This document shows positions 48,001 to 50,173 of a stretch of DNA of 64,000 nucleotides, piece by piece. Source of the stretch: Diospyros lotus. Lineage: Eukaryota; Streptophyta; Magnoliopsida; Ericales; Ebenaceae. Numbering within the stretch: the first letter of the stretch is position 1; the number at the start of each line of letters is the position of its first letter. A model generated the notes under the pieces. That model had not been told where the DNA came from. It was given only the letters and a program-made list of their open reading frames with translations, and ran no database searches. The translations under genes were made by a program, and so were the position numbers. The stretch spans positions 32,006,753 through 32,070,752 of the forward strand of contig NC_068349.1 of assembly GCF_014633365.1 (NCBI RefSeq), given 5' to 3'.

Positions 48001-48491
48001 AGTATTGGGACAAACATGCTTTGCTTAAAAACAAAATATCAATAAATAAATAAACGATACCAGTGCCATGAATGGCCCTCGCTATGCCAGCCCCCAAATT
48101 CCATTTCAATGCTCCGAGCGGCAACCGGTTCGCATCATTAACTGCATTTCCAACCAAAAGAACCAACACAGAATCAAATTCAATCTAAGAACAAAAAACA
48201 GAAAGGGCGTTAGCATCTAGCAAAGACACCAATACCGCATACCACTCCTTGAAGCATAACCAGCGTGAACCCTAGGCTGGTTGGACACCGCCGAGCCGTA
48301 CGTCCTGCAGCCCCCTCCCAACGACAACTCATACAACTGCAGCAATTAACCACAACTGACTTTACACACACATTACACATACATACAAACTGTATATGCA
48401 TCAGTAGATGGAGAGAAAGGGCGGCGATTACAGGAATCCGGTGGCGGCGAGCGAGCCAGCAGGCGAGCCTGGCGCCATTTGAGTGGACCAT
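1511..48491 (-). CDS. GFA2: Mitochondrial DnaJ/Hsp40 co-chaperone, GFA2-like (3' end outside window)
   Basis: The product is a type I (DnaJA-like) J-protein that stimulates mitochondrial Hsp70 and presents unfolded clients. Arabidopsis GFA2 is needed for polar nuclear fusion and synergid death (family knowledge). Sixteen exons with GT-AG borders and matching phases join into 1168 nt, about 389 codons. In order they encode an Arg-rich N-terminus starting MVHSNGAR (GFA2 starts MVPSNGAK), a J domain with the HPD motif, a G/F-like linker, four zinc-finger repeats ([32 protein letters not shown]) and the C-terminal substrate-binding fold. Exons: 48432-48491, 48243-48336, 48061-48141, 47181-47266, 46907-46990, 46778-46816, 28372-28476, 15335-15382, 15162-15249, 14926-14990, 14763-14837, 9114-9186, 3168-3259, 2986-3057, 1670-1726, 1511-1559. 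The last exon or exons, about 60 codons, were not found in 1-1510 and should lie to the left. Every exon is open, so the gene looks functional despite introns up to 18.3 kb. Confidence 0.9.
1670..1726 (-). CDS. GFA2: GFA2-like exon 15, C-terminal domain
   Basis: 19 codons ([19 protein letters not shown]), the conserved LGG-PTL motif of the second C-terminal subdomain. Confidence 0.94.
2220..2801 (+). mobile_element. Solo LTR
   Basis: Starts TGTTGAATATTG and ends CAATCCTAACA, with flanking CACCA / CAACA as a near-perfect 5-bp target duplication. Contains a TATA box (TATAAATA at 2383), a poly(A)-like AATAAAG near 2551 and the conserved stem-loop at 2585-2622. No internal retroelement sequence is attached, so this is what remains after LTR-LTR recombination. 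It lies in the intron between exons 14 and 15. Confidence 0.75.
2585..2622 (+). other. Conserved LTR stem-loop (copy 1)
   Basis: GGATGTAG, stem TGCTA (2593-2597), 6-nt loop, stem TAGCA (2604-2608), then TGAACCAGGATAAA. It lies 210 bp downstream of the TATA box. Confidence 0.6.
2986..3057 (-). CDS. GFA2: GFA2-like exon 14, C-terminal domain
   Basis: 24 codons ([20 protein letters not shown], then SITQ), the highly conserved FRREG segment of DnaJ proteins. Confidence 0.94.
3168..3259 (-). CDS. GFA2: GFA2-like exon 13, C-terminal domain
   Basis: 92 nt encoding [19 protein letters not shown] and then [10 protein letters not shown], typical of DnaJ C-terminal domain I. Phase joins exon 12 (G|GA). 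Confidence 0.93.
3260..3773. other. Intron DNA, nothing recognised
   Basis: Part of the intron between exons 12 and 13. No reading frame or repeat structure could be supported here. Confidence 0.4.
4105..4123 (+). repeat. Poly-G run (19 G)
   Basis: An uninterrupted run of 19 G inside the inverted-repeat element. The exact length may be uncertain in the assembly, since such runs are error-prone. Confidence 0.9.
4503..4532 (+). repeat. GA microsatellite
   Basis: About fifteen uninterrupted GA units within the inverted-repeat element. Confidence 0.9.
4859..6029. other. Intron DNA with a possible old LTR end
   Basis: Mostly AT-rich. At about 5600-5690 a TATA-like CATATAAAG is followed by AATAAAAC, which resembles a short copia LTR, but ends and target duplication could not be set. 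Confidence 0.3.
6172..7954 (+). pseudogene. Copia pol remnant (reverse transcriptase, RNase H)
   Basis: Five reading pieces in more than one frame give copia RT signatures in order: [54 protein letters not shown] and the catalytic YVDDMLIAS. RNase H follows ([15 protein letters not shown], then a tail with [12 protein letters not shown]). Stops after GIDFN and at several later points break it, so it cannot be functional. Confidence 0.88.
8040..8629 (+). repeat. 3' LTR of the decayed copia element
   Basis: The first 105 bp match the 5' LTR stub at 6030-6138. Contains TATAAATA at 8196 and the stem-loop at 8416-8454. The right boundary is placed at CTAACG by comparison with other LTR ends (TAACA). 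Confidence 0.65.
8416..8454 (+). other. Conserved LTR stem-loop (copy 2)
   Basis: GGATGTAGG, stem TTTCC (8425-8429), 6-nt loop, stem GGAAA (8436-8440), then TGAACCAAGATAAA. It lies 229 bp downstream of TATA. Confidence 0.6.
8630..9113. other. Intron DNA, nothing recognised
   Basis: The part of the intron between exons 12 and 13 closest to exon 12. AT-rich, with no supported feature. Confidence 0.4.
9114..9186 (-). CDS. GFA2: GFA2-like exon 12, fourth zinc-finger repeat
   Basis: 73 nt with CKSCNGEK and then [15 protein letters not shown]. The last Gly of CxxCxGxG is replaced by Lys. GFA2 also deviates here (CKSCRGAR), so this is probably a family trait. Confidence 0.92.
9187..9810. other. 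Intron DNA, nothing recognised
   Basis: Part of the intron between exons 11 and 12. No repeat ends or coding signal were seen. Confidence 0.4.
9988..10368 (+). repeat. 5' LTR of the pol-less element
   Basis: Starts TGTCATGACCCTAAGG and ends CTAGGTTTATAACA. A tRNA-Met primer site follows two bases later. Confidence 0.88.
12240..13290 (+). pseudogene. Eroded, unrecognised reading region in the pol-less element
   Basis: Overlapping fragments (12615-12884, 12897-13145) with coding-like composition and Glu/Asp/Lys-rich content, broken by several stops. I do not recognise the product. It could be an old gag-like or accessory frame of a non-autonomous gypsy family. Confidence 0.3.
13444..13836 (+). 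repeat. 3' LTR of the pol-less element
   Basis: Clearly homologous to 9988-10368 by eye, with small insertions in the pyrimidine-rich part. Ends GGTTCATGACA. Confidence 0.88.
14763..14837 (-). CDS. GFA2: GFA2-like exon 11, third zinc-finger repeat
   Basis: 25 codons with [25 protein letters not shown] is the third CxxCxGxG repeat. The upper boundary uses acceptor CTCAG|ATA. A second AG closer to the motif exists but would lose conserved residues. Confidence 0.86.
14926..14990 (-). CDS. GFA2: GFA2-like exon 10, second zinc-finger repeat
   Basis: 65 nt encoding [29 protein letters not shown] is the second CxxCxGxG repeat. Confidence 0.92.
15162..15249 (-). CDS. GFA2: GFA2-like exon 9, first zinc-finger repeat
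   Basis: 88 nt encoding [14 protein letters not shown] and the first zinc-finger half CEACG. The glycine codon is split with exon 10. Confidence 0.93.
15335..15382 (-). CDS. GFA2: GFA2-like exon 8
   Basis: 16 codons ([16 protein letters not shown]), matching the segment before the client-binding domain. Acceptor ACCAG|ATC, donor AAG|GTTTGT. Confidence 0.85.
15383..16861. other. Intron DNA between exons 7 and 8, nothing recognised
   Basis: AT-rich, with an (AT)n microsatellite at about 16450-16469. The open frame on the minus strand at 15558-15944 looks like chance: no conserved motif and low-complexity hydrophobic content. Confidence 0.4.
16867..17211 (-). mobile_element. Solo gypsy LTR, antisense, TSD CCAAT
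   Basis: Flanked by CCAAT at 16862-16866 and 17212-17216. On the minus strand it starts TGTCACAATCC and ends GGGGCTTGACA. It shares blocks with the 5' LTR at 20814-21103 in inverted orientation (for example TTAGCATATT and GAGGCTCTATA), so it belongs to the same family. Confidence 0.85.
17545..17990 (+). pseudogene. Ty3/gypsy integrase C-terminus and chromodomain fragment
   Basis: The first frame (17557-17760) reads like the C-terminal integrase fold ([26 protein letters not shown]). A second frame then gives [19 protein letters not shown], like the QFLVRWKG...ATW core of chromoviral chromodomains. It is frame-shifted and cut off from any upstream pol. Confidence 0.55.
18031..18502 (+). repeat. 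LTR next to the chromodomain fragment
   Basis: Starts TGTTAGGGGTATTTTAG and ends TCGGTTTTAACA, with TATAAATA at 18097. The flanks GCAAT / CTGAA do not match, so this is probably the 3' LTR of an element whose 5' part was lost, consistent with the gypsy scrap directly upstream. Confidence 0.65.
18321..18358 (+). other. Conserved LTR stem-loop (copy 3)
   Basis: GGATGTAG, stem TGCCA (18329-18333), 6-nt loop, stem TGGCA (18340-18344), then TAAACCAGGATAAA. It lies 232 bp downstream of TATA. Confidence 0.6.
19263..19676 (+). pseudogene. Copia gag remnant
   Basis: Two in-frame pieces separated by a stop at 19449: [19 protein letters not shown], then [12 protein letters not shown] and [16 protein letters not shown]. 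This matches the N-terminal gag of copia elements. Confidence 0.7.
20393..20813 (+). pseudogene. Copia GAG-preintegrase and integrase remnant (5' part)
   Basis: [15 protein letters not shown] is the H-x-R-LGH-type zinc-binding preintegrase motif. Downstream, INRMPSSV resembles the late integrase motif. The frame is broken and then split by the gypsy insertion. Integrase continues after 23596. Confidence 0.65.
22247..22900 (+). CDS. Gypsy-type Gag (retrotransposon capsid) in the gag-only element
   Basis: A 217-residue open frame with the Retrotrans_gag signature: [15 protein letters not shown], an alpha-helical core, then [33 protein letters not shown] and [11 protein letters not shown]. Gag would form the particle that packages element RNA. 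The true start is probably upstream in a broken frame near 22006 ([19 protein letters not shown], coiled-coil-like), because a stop at 22166-22168 separates the two. A degenerate zinc knuckle ([14 protein letters not shown]) follows the stop near 23009. Confidence 0.75.
   Translation: MSLDFPPRQAFDPILSHQGSVPRTQGVLEVEDQPAEQEAWVRNVQPFSSNHPPMPRLQILMFDGMKPRWWIRRFERFFQFYMVSKEQKVNLVEAYLNDTTHSRYQGWIQDEGNNRNWAKLIEGLCERFGERSMTDVIEEFSKLKQEGSVVEYQAKFEELRSIVCTVQPRLTEQYLVSSFISGLREKLRSMVKMMMPITVKHATEKAKLQESTVGVVE
23340..23591 (+). repeat. 3' LTR of the gag-only gypsy element
   Basis: Starts TGTCACGACCTCAAGGG right after a GGGAGGGGA purine tract and ends GGGGATTGACA. It is about 40 bp shorter than the 5' LTR, mainly in the first 60-100 bp. 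Confidence 0.85.
23597..25622 (+). pseudogene. Copia integrase/RT/RNase H remnant (3' part)
   Basis: Picks up the integrase interrupted at 20813, then RT ([19 protein letters not shown] at about 24300) and RNase H ([12 protein letters not shown] and [13 protein letters not shown] at 25374-25622). Many stops and frameshifts. The catalytic YVDD block is not recognisable in frame. Confidence 0.75.
25748..26029. other. Intron DNA, nothing recognised
   Basis: Pyrimidine-rich short spacer between the copia element and the next solo LTR. Confidence 0.35.
26035..26402 (+). mobile_element. Solo gypsy LTR, TSD ATACC
   Basis: Flanked by ATACC at 26030-26034 and 26403-26407. Starts TGTCATGACCCAAGG and ends CCCTAGGTACATGAA. 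Same family as the LTRs at 9988 and 31396 (shared start, pyrimidine-rich middle and AACCCTAGGT end). Confidence 0.85.
26408..27338. other. Intron DNA, C-rich then AT-rich, unidentified
   Basis: 26408-26950 is unusually C-rich on the plus strand, which could be an old antisense coding fragment of a transposon, but no motif is convincing. The rest is AT-rich. Confidence 0.3.
27344..27927 (+). mobile_element. Solo LTR, TSD CTAGG
   Basis: Flanked by CTAGG at 27339-27343 and 27928-27932. Starts TGTTAAGATTTGC and ends TCCTAGATTCAACA. TATAAATA at 27529, with the conserved stem-loop 232 bp downstream. Confidence 0.88.
27753..27788 (+). other. Conserved LTR stem-loop (copy 4)
   Basis: GGATGTAA, stem GGCAA (27761-27765), short T-rich loop, stem TTGCC (27770-27774), then CGAACCAGGATAAG. 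One further A-T pair is possible. Confidence 0.6.
28372..28476 (-). CDS. GFA2: GFA2-like exon 7, Gly/Phe-rich linker
   Basis: 35 codons, phase 0 at both ends: LGHDAYES, a Gly/Asn/Met stretch, then FNPFADIF. It is isolated between an 18.3-kb and a 13.0-kb intron, so correct splicing needs both long introns removed. Confidence 0.9.
28477..29904. other. Start of the 18.3-kb intron
   Basis: Contains a short unclassified GC-rich repeat at about 29160-29230 (variations of GAGGCACCT / GCCTCAGGTGC), a 19-20 T run near 29333, and T-rich low-complexity DNA at 29520-29900. No gene is seen. Confidence 0.4.
30148..31395 (-). pseudogene. Copia RT C-terminal half and RNase H
   Basis: Reading downwards: [16 protein letters not shown] near 31340, catalytic YVDDILLIG near 31200, then a stop, [18 protein letters not shown] and [13 protein letters not shown]. 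RNase H follows in another frame with [17 protein letters not shown] and [13 protein letters not shown]. Breaks: a stop after GSSSAAL and a frameshift near 30700. Confidence 0.88.
31396..32914 (+). mobile_element. Deleted gypsy-type element, TSD GAAAC
   Basis: Flanked by GAAAC at 31391-31395 and 32915-32919. The 5' LTR is 31396-31813 (TGTCACGACC to GGTTCATGACA), followed by primer site TGGTATCAGAGCC. The 3' LTR survives only as its last ~107 bp (32808-32914). The interior has no gag or pol that I recognise. It interrupts copia RT between EGFVN and [15 protein letters not shown]. Confidence 0.88.
32920..34994 (-). pseudogene. Copia protease, integrase and RT N-terminal half
   Basis: From high to low coordinate: protease [10 protein letters not shown] (34994), GAG-preintegrase [16 protein letters not shown], integrase N-terminal Cys ([14 protein letters not shown]) and core ([18 protein letters not shown]), then [32 protein letters not shown] and [14 protein letters not shown] of RT. 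Spread over at least five frames, so not functional. Confidence 0.9.
35491..36600 (+). pseudogene. Gypsy gag with zinc knuckle (premature stops)
   Basis: ATG at 35491 begins [19 protein letters not shown], a coiled-coil-like start. The Retrotrans_gag core ([30 protein letters not shown]) runs to a stop at 36235, exactly where the frame otherwise continues ([16 protein letters not shown]). A zinc knuckle ([13 protein letters not shown]) lacks the first Cys context. Several later stops. Confidence 0.85.
36697..37263 (+). pseudogene. Gypsy aspartic protease region
   Basis: [14 protein letters not shown] is the active-site motif, with DNG where D-S/T-G is usual. [11 protein letters not shown] is the second conserved block of retropepsin-like domains. 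The open frame stops at 37261, so it is separated from the RT frame. Confidence 0.85.
37305..38309 (+). pseudogene. Gypsy reverse transcriptase (long open frame)
   Basis: 334 codons open: ILPPHR-like start, [62 protein letters not shown] and catalytic FFDDILIYS, with the two Asp of xxDD intact. The end passes into the RNase H connection ([20 protein letters not shown]). A frameshift near 38280 separates it from RNase H. Confidence 0.92.
38290..38778 (+). pseudogene. Gypsy RNase H
   Basis: [18 protein letters not shown], then [19 protein letters not shown] and [11 protein letters not shown] give the D-E-D residues of RNase H. A frameshift near 38600 (after YRKGRKT) disrupts the tether to integrase. 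Confidence 0.88.
38790..39600 (+). pseudogene. Gypsy integrase with altered catalytic residues
   Basis: The zinc-binding HHCC domain ([18 protein letters not shown]) and core are readable. The first catalytic Asp is Asn ([12 protein letters not shown]), the second is kept (VSDRDKVF), and the final Glu is Lys (DGQTKRVNQ). Two of three DDE residues are lost, so it should be inactive. The C-terminus is cut off near 39575. Confidence 0.88.
39670..39972. other. Short intron spacer, nothing recognised
   Basis: AT-rich, with a poly-A run at 39848-39861. It lies between two oppositely oriented gypsy elements. Confidence 0.35.
40240..40452 (-). pseudogene. Gypsy chromodomain remnant
   Basis: On the minus strand [10 protein letters not shown] and then [18 protein letters not shown] match the chromodomain core of chromoviruses (targeting of integration to marked chromatin). 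A stop and a frameshift separate the two halves. Confidence 0.65.
40453..40619. repeat. 76-bp inverted repeat made of two Tat-type LTR ends around a primer site
   Basis: The left arm 40453-40528 and right arm 40544-40619 are inverted copies with about 65 of 76 positions matching (counted by eye). Between them lie 15 bases GGCGCCGTTTGTGGG, the core of a TGGCGCCGTTTGTGGGA primer site of Tat/Athila-type gypsy elements. Confidence 0.85.
40544..41379 (-). mobile_element. Tat-type gypsy LTR (antisense)
   Basis: On the minus strand it starts TGTTGTGCCCAG at 41379, has a TATA box (CCCTATAAATACCC near 41125) and the Tat LTR hallmark CTGACTTAGGCATTGGAGG (about 41004-41022). It ends TTGGCAACAACA near 40547. 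Inside is a minisatellite. The LTR interrupts a gypsy integrase whose core is missing, so arrival was accompanied by a deletion. Confidence 0.75.
40625..40945. repeat. Minisatellite of ~15-17/32-bp units
   Basis: About ten or more variants of CGCCACAAGGTCTCG and CGCAAGGATTTGACTT alternate. Related words (GCCGCAAGG) recur at 41215-41295, so the repeat once covered more of the LTR. Confidence 0.8.
41383..42375 (-). pseudogene. Gypsy RNase H and integrase zinc domain
   Basis: Long frame 42375-41434 with [38 protein letters not shown] and then [19 protein letters not shown] of the integrase zinc domain. The first zinc-domain Cys pair reads SCSVYQ instead of C-x2-C. A frameshift follows, then MDFVEGLL before the Tat LTR border at 41380. 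Confidence 0.88.
42391..43066 (-). pseudogene. Gypsy reverse transcriptase
   Basis: [32 protein letters not shown], then a frameshifted middle, [26 protein letters not shown] and [16 protein letters not shown]. Same domain order as the plus-strand gypsy element at 37305 but clearly diverged from it. Confidence 0.9.
43193..43718 (-). pseudogene. Gypsy protease region
   Basis: [15 protein letters not shown] is the retropepsin active-site block with Asp replaced by Asn and the next residue changed. [12 protein letters not shown] and [13 protein letters not shown] follow across a frameshift. Confidence 0.85.
43880..45060 (-). pseudogene. Gypsy gag remnant with zinc knuckle
   Basis: [12 protein letters not shown] (about 43905-43950) is the zinc knuckle, with the last Cys region broken. 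Upstream, [16 protein letters not shown] and [13 protein letters not shown] match the gag core but are riddled with stops. Confidence 0.75.
45065..45342 (-). repeat. 5' LTR of the antisense gypsy element
   Basis: On the minus strand it starts TGTTAGGACCCGAGGG and ends CTTTACA, followed by ATTGGTATTAGAGCC. Confidence 0.88.
45616..46241. mobile_element. Mutator-like small element, 9-bp TSD TCCATGACC
   Basis: Flanked by identical 9-bp repeats TCCATGACC (45607-45615 and 46242-46250), the length made by Mutator-like transposases. The ends TACGAAGCATAGACAC and, inverted, CTATAAAGCATGGACAC form imperfect terminal repeats, and GACACA/GTGTCC words recur internally. 626 bp, no transposase. Confidence 0.65.
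46251..46777. other. End of the 18.3-kb intron, nothing recognised
   Basis: AT-rich intron DNA up to the donor of exon 6. No supported feature. Confidence 0.4.
46778..46816 (-). CDS. GFA2: GFA2-like exon 6, end of J domain
   Basis: A 13-codon micro-exon ([13 protein letters not shown]), helix IV of the J domain. It is followed by the 18.3-kb intron that holds most of the transposons. Confidence 0.92.
46907..46990 (-). CDS. GFA2: GFA2-like exon 5, J domain with HPD motif
   Basis: 84 nt, phase 0 at both ends. Contains [11 protein letters not shown], whose His-Pro-Asp is needed to stimulate Hsp70 ATPase, followed by helix III ([11 protein letters not shown]). Confidence 0.93.
47181..47266 (-). 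CDS. GFA2: GFA2-like exon 4, J domain helices I-II
   Basis: 86 nt encoding the start of the J domain ([15 protein letters not shown], then EIKKAYYG). Acceptor GATCAG|CA and donor GGG|GTATGT. Confidence 0.92.
47267..48060. other. Intron between exons 3 and 4
   Basis: About 790 bp of AT-rich intron. No transposon ends were found. Confidence 0.5.
48061..48141 (-). CDS. GFA2: GFA2-like exon 3
   Basis: 81 nt. The phase fits exon 2 (G|TT = Val) and exon 4 (G|CA = Ala). It encodes the end of the targeting region, with ARAIHGT just before the J domain, comparable with SFHGT in GFA2. Confidence 0.82.
48243..48336 (-). CDS. GFA2: GFA2-like exon 2
   Basis: Acceptor CTGCAG|TTG and donor AGTG|GTATGC give 31 codons plus one base. 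It encodes a weakly conserved N-terminal stretch ending near YASRS, like the YASKS of GFA2. Confidence 0.8.
48432..48491 (-). CDS. GFA2: GFA2-like exon 1 (start codon, mitochondrial presequence)
   Basis: Twenty codons from ATG at 48491, rich in Arg and hydrophobic residues with no acidic residue, as in a matrix-targeting presequence. Ends at donor CCT|GTAATC in phase 0. The first residues match the GFA2 N-terminus, which supports this start. Confidence 0.85.
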
Positions 48492-48584
48492 TGAAGTCGT
48501 CTCGAGGATTCAATTACGTGAACAGAGAGACGCAGTTAGGATTCGCGAGGTTTTATGCCCCCAAATCTCCGTTAAACCCCGAAT

Positions 48585-48593
48585 AAACCCTAA
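48585..48593. promoter_or_regulatory. Telo-box in the GFA2-like 5' region
   Basis: AAACCCTAA lies about 95 bp upstream of the start codon. In plants this motif, together with site II elements, is common in genes for ribosomal and mitochondrial biogenesis. Functional role here is inferred. Confidence 0.5.
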
Positions 48594-48732
48594 CAATCGG
48601 AGGCCTTCAGGGAAGAAGAAGAGGAGTGAGGAAGAGGAGGAAGGTTCTAGCGATGGCTGTGCTGAGGGATCGAAAATGTACCTTTTCCGTGAAAGAAGCC
48701 CTCTGGCGGTGGGATTTTGGAGAGATGGAAGT

Positions 48733-48785
48733 TGGGCTTCGGCCTGTCTTGTTTGGGTCCTGCGTTCTGGGCCTCCCTTGGCCCA
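48733..48785. promoter_or_regulatory. Cluster of site II (TGGGCY) motifs
   Basis: TGGGCT at 48733, TGGGCC at 48768 and GGCCCA at 48780 form a tight cluster 240-295 bp upstream of the start codon. Site II elements bind TCP-family factors and typify nuclear genes for mitochondrial proteins, which fits this gene. No clear TATA box was seen. Confidence 0.5.
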
Positions 48786-48799
48786 GCCAACTTCCAAAT

Positions 48800-49590
48800 A
48801 ACTATACGTTTGAAAACATCAAAACCATGGCATTGTGGTTTGGACATAAATAAATAAAAAAATACAAATTATTCAATTTTAAATATGTTAATATATAAAA
48901 ATACTTCAATTCATAAAAATATTGAAATTTATCAGGTAATAGTAATAACTGTAAAAAAAATAGTATTATCTATAATCTAATATTGTGATTTTGATATTTT
49001 ATTTAATAATCAATTAAAATATATAATTCTATGACTAAATAAAAATCTAAACCGTAATTAAAAAAAAAACTTTGTTTTACTGTGACCATTCATTTTTGCA
49101 ATTTACCAAAAGACAAGACTCAAATCAAACTTGTTATGGCATGATACAAAATAAAATTTAACAAATACGTTGAGCCAACAATAATGACTAAGGGCTCGTA
49201 GCCCAACAAAGACGGCTGTAGGGGTGCCCTGCAGTCTAACCAAGGTAGCTACAAAGGCCCATGGCCTAACAGAAGATGTTGCAAGGGGCACCCTCTACGC
49301 CGAGTAGAAGAAAGCACACGCAATAACTATTAGATTTGAAATATTATGACACAAACAAAAAGATGAGTGAATTGGTATATAAATTTTTTTTCTTAAAAAT
49401 TCTTTTGATAAAAAAGAGATGTTGTTTATGAAAATCACGACTTCGTTAAACCTTAAGATCTTGAAATGGCATGATGAAGTATTAACTGTATAAAGACAAT
49501 CTCGTCTTGACAATGGAGAACACAAGATTGAAAAATATGAAATATTTTTCAATGAAAGGTTAAATATATGAATTAAGTGAAGAATATAGA
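48800..49590. other. Upstream intergenic DNA with a possible Tat LTR scrap
   Basis: AT-rich up to 49100. 49185-49310 has GTAGCCCAACAAAGACGGC and similar phrases that recur in style at 53625-53800, so it may belong to a Tat-type LTR. No gene is seen. Confidence 0.35.
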
Positions 49591-50173
49591 TATGTTTGAA
49601 AATATAAAAAAACAAAGAACATAAGCACAAGAGAACATCAATGATTTATAGTGGTTAGGCTTAAGCCAAGCCTAATTCACTAACTTAACTTCTCGTTAAG
49701 AATTTTGCAAACCAATTCACTATAACCTCCTACTTGACCTCAAGTACACCCACTAGTTCAATATTAAGAATTACAACCTCCTATTTACATAAATAGGCTC
49801 TCTAGTTACGCAAGGTAGGAAATACAAGAGTTGAATAATAAGAGATAATATAAAAGATAAATCTTTTAGTTACAATAATCTCTCAAAATAAAACAAGGCT
49901 TGAAAGATAATTTACAAAGTTTGAGTGCAAAGTTTTGAAGAGTAAAATACAACAATGAAGCACAAAACAATGAATTAACACTTTAGAGCTTGTAGAAATA
50001 TCACTTTACTTCATTTTCATCCATTAGCATTCTCTAGATTATCCATGACTTGTATTTATAGCCATCCAAAAAAATCTAAGAGAAAACTAACCGTTTGTAA
50101 CCGTTGGGATTTGAAAAACTAACCTTTAGAGGCTTTCTGCGAATCAATCTGTCGATAGATAAGGTGGGTTAGA
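49590..50173. repeat. Left part of an older repeat split by a solo LTR
   Basis: Contains TTTATAGTGGTTAGGCTTAAG and, at the inner edge, AATCAATCTGTCGATAGAT. The matching words TAGTCGACAGAT continue at 52842 beyond the inserted LTR. Identity of the host repeat is not certain. Confidence 0.45.

Noticed and set aside
48265..48801. 178-codon plus-strand frame over the GFA2-like 5' end
   Set aside because: It is the antisense shadow of exons 1-2 and the 5' leader; the minus-strand reading has splice sites and GFA2 similarity.
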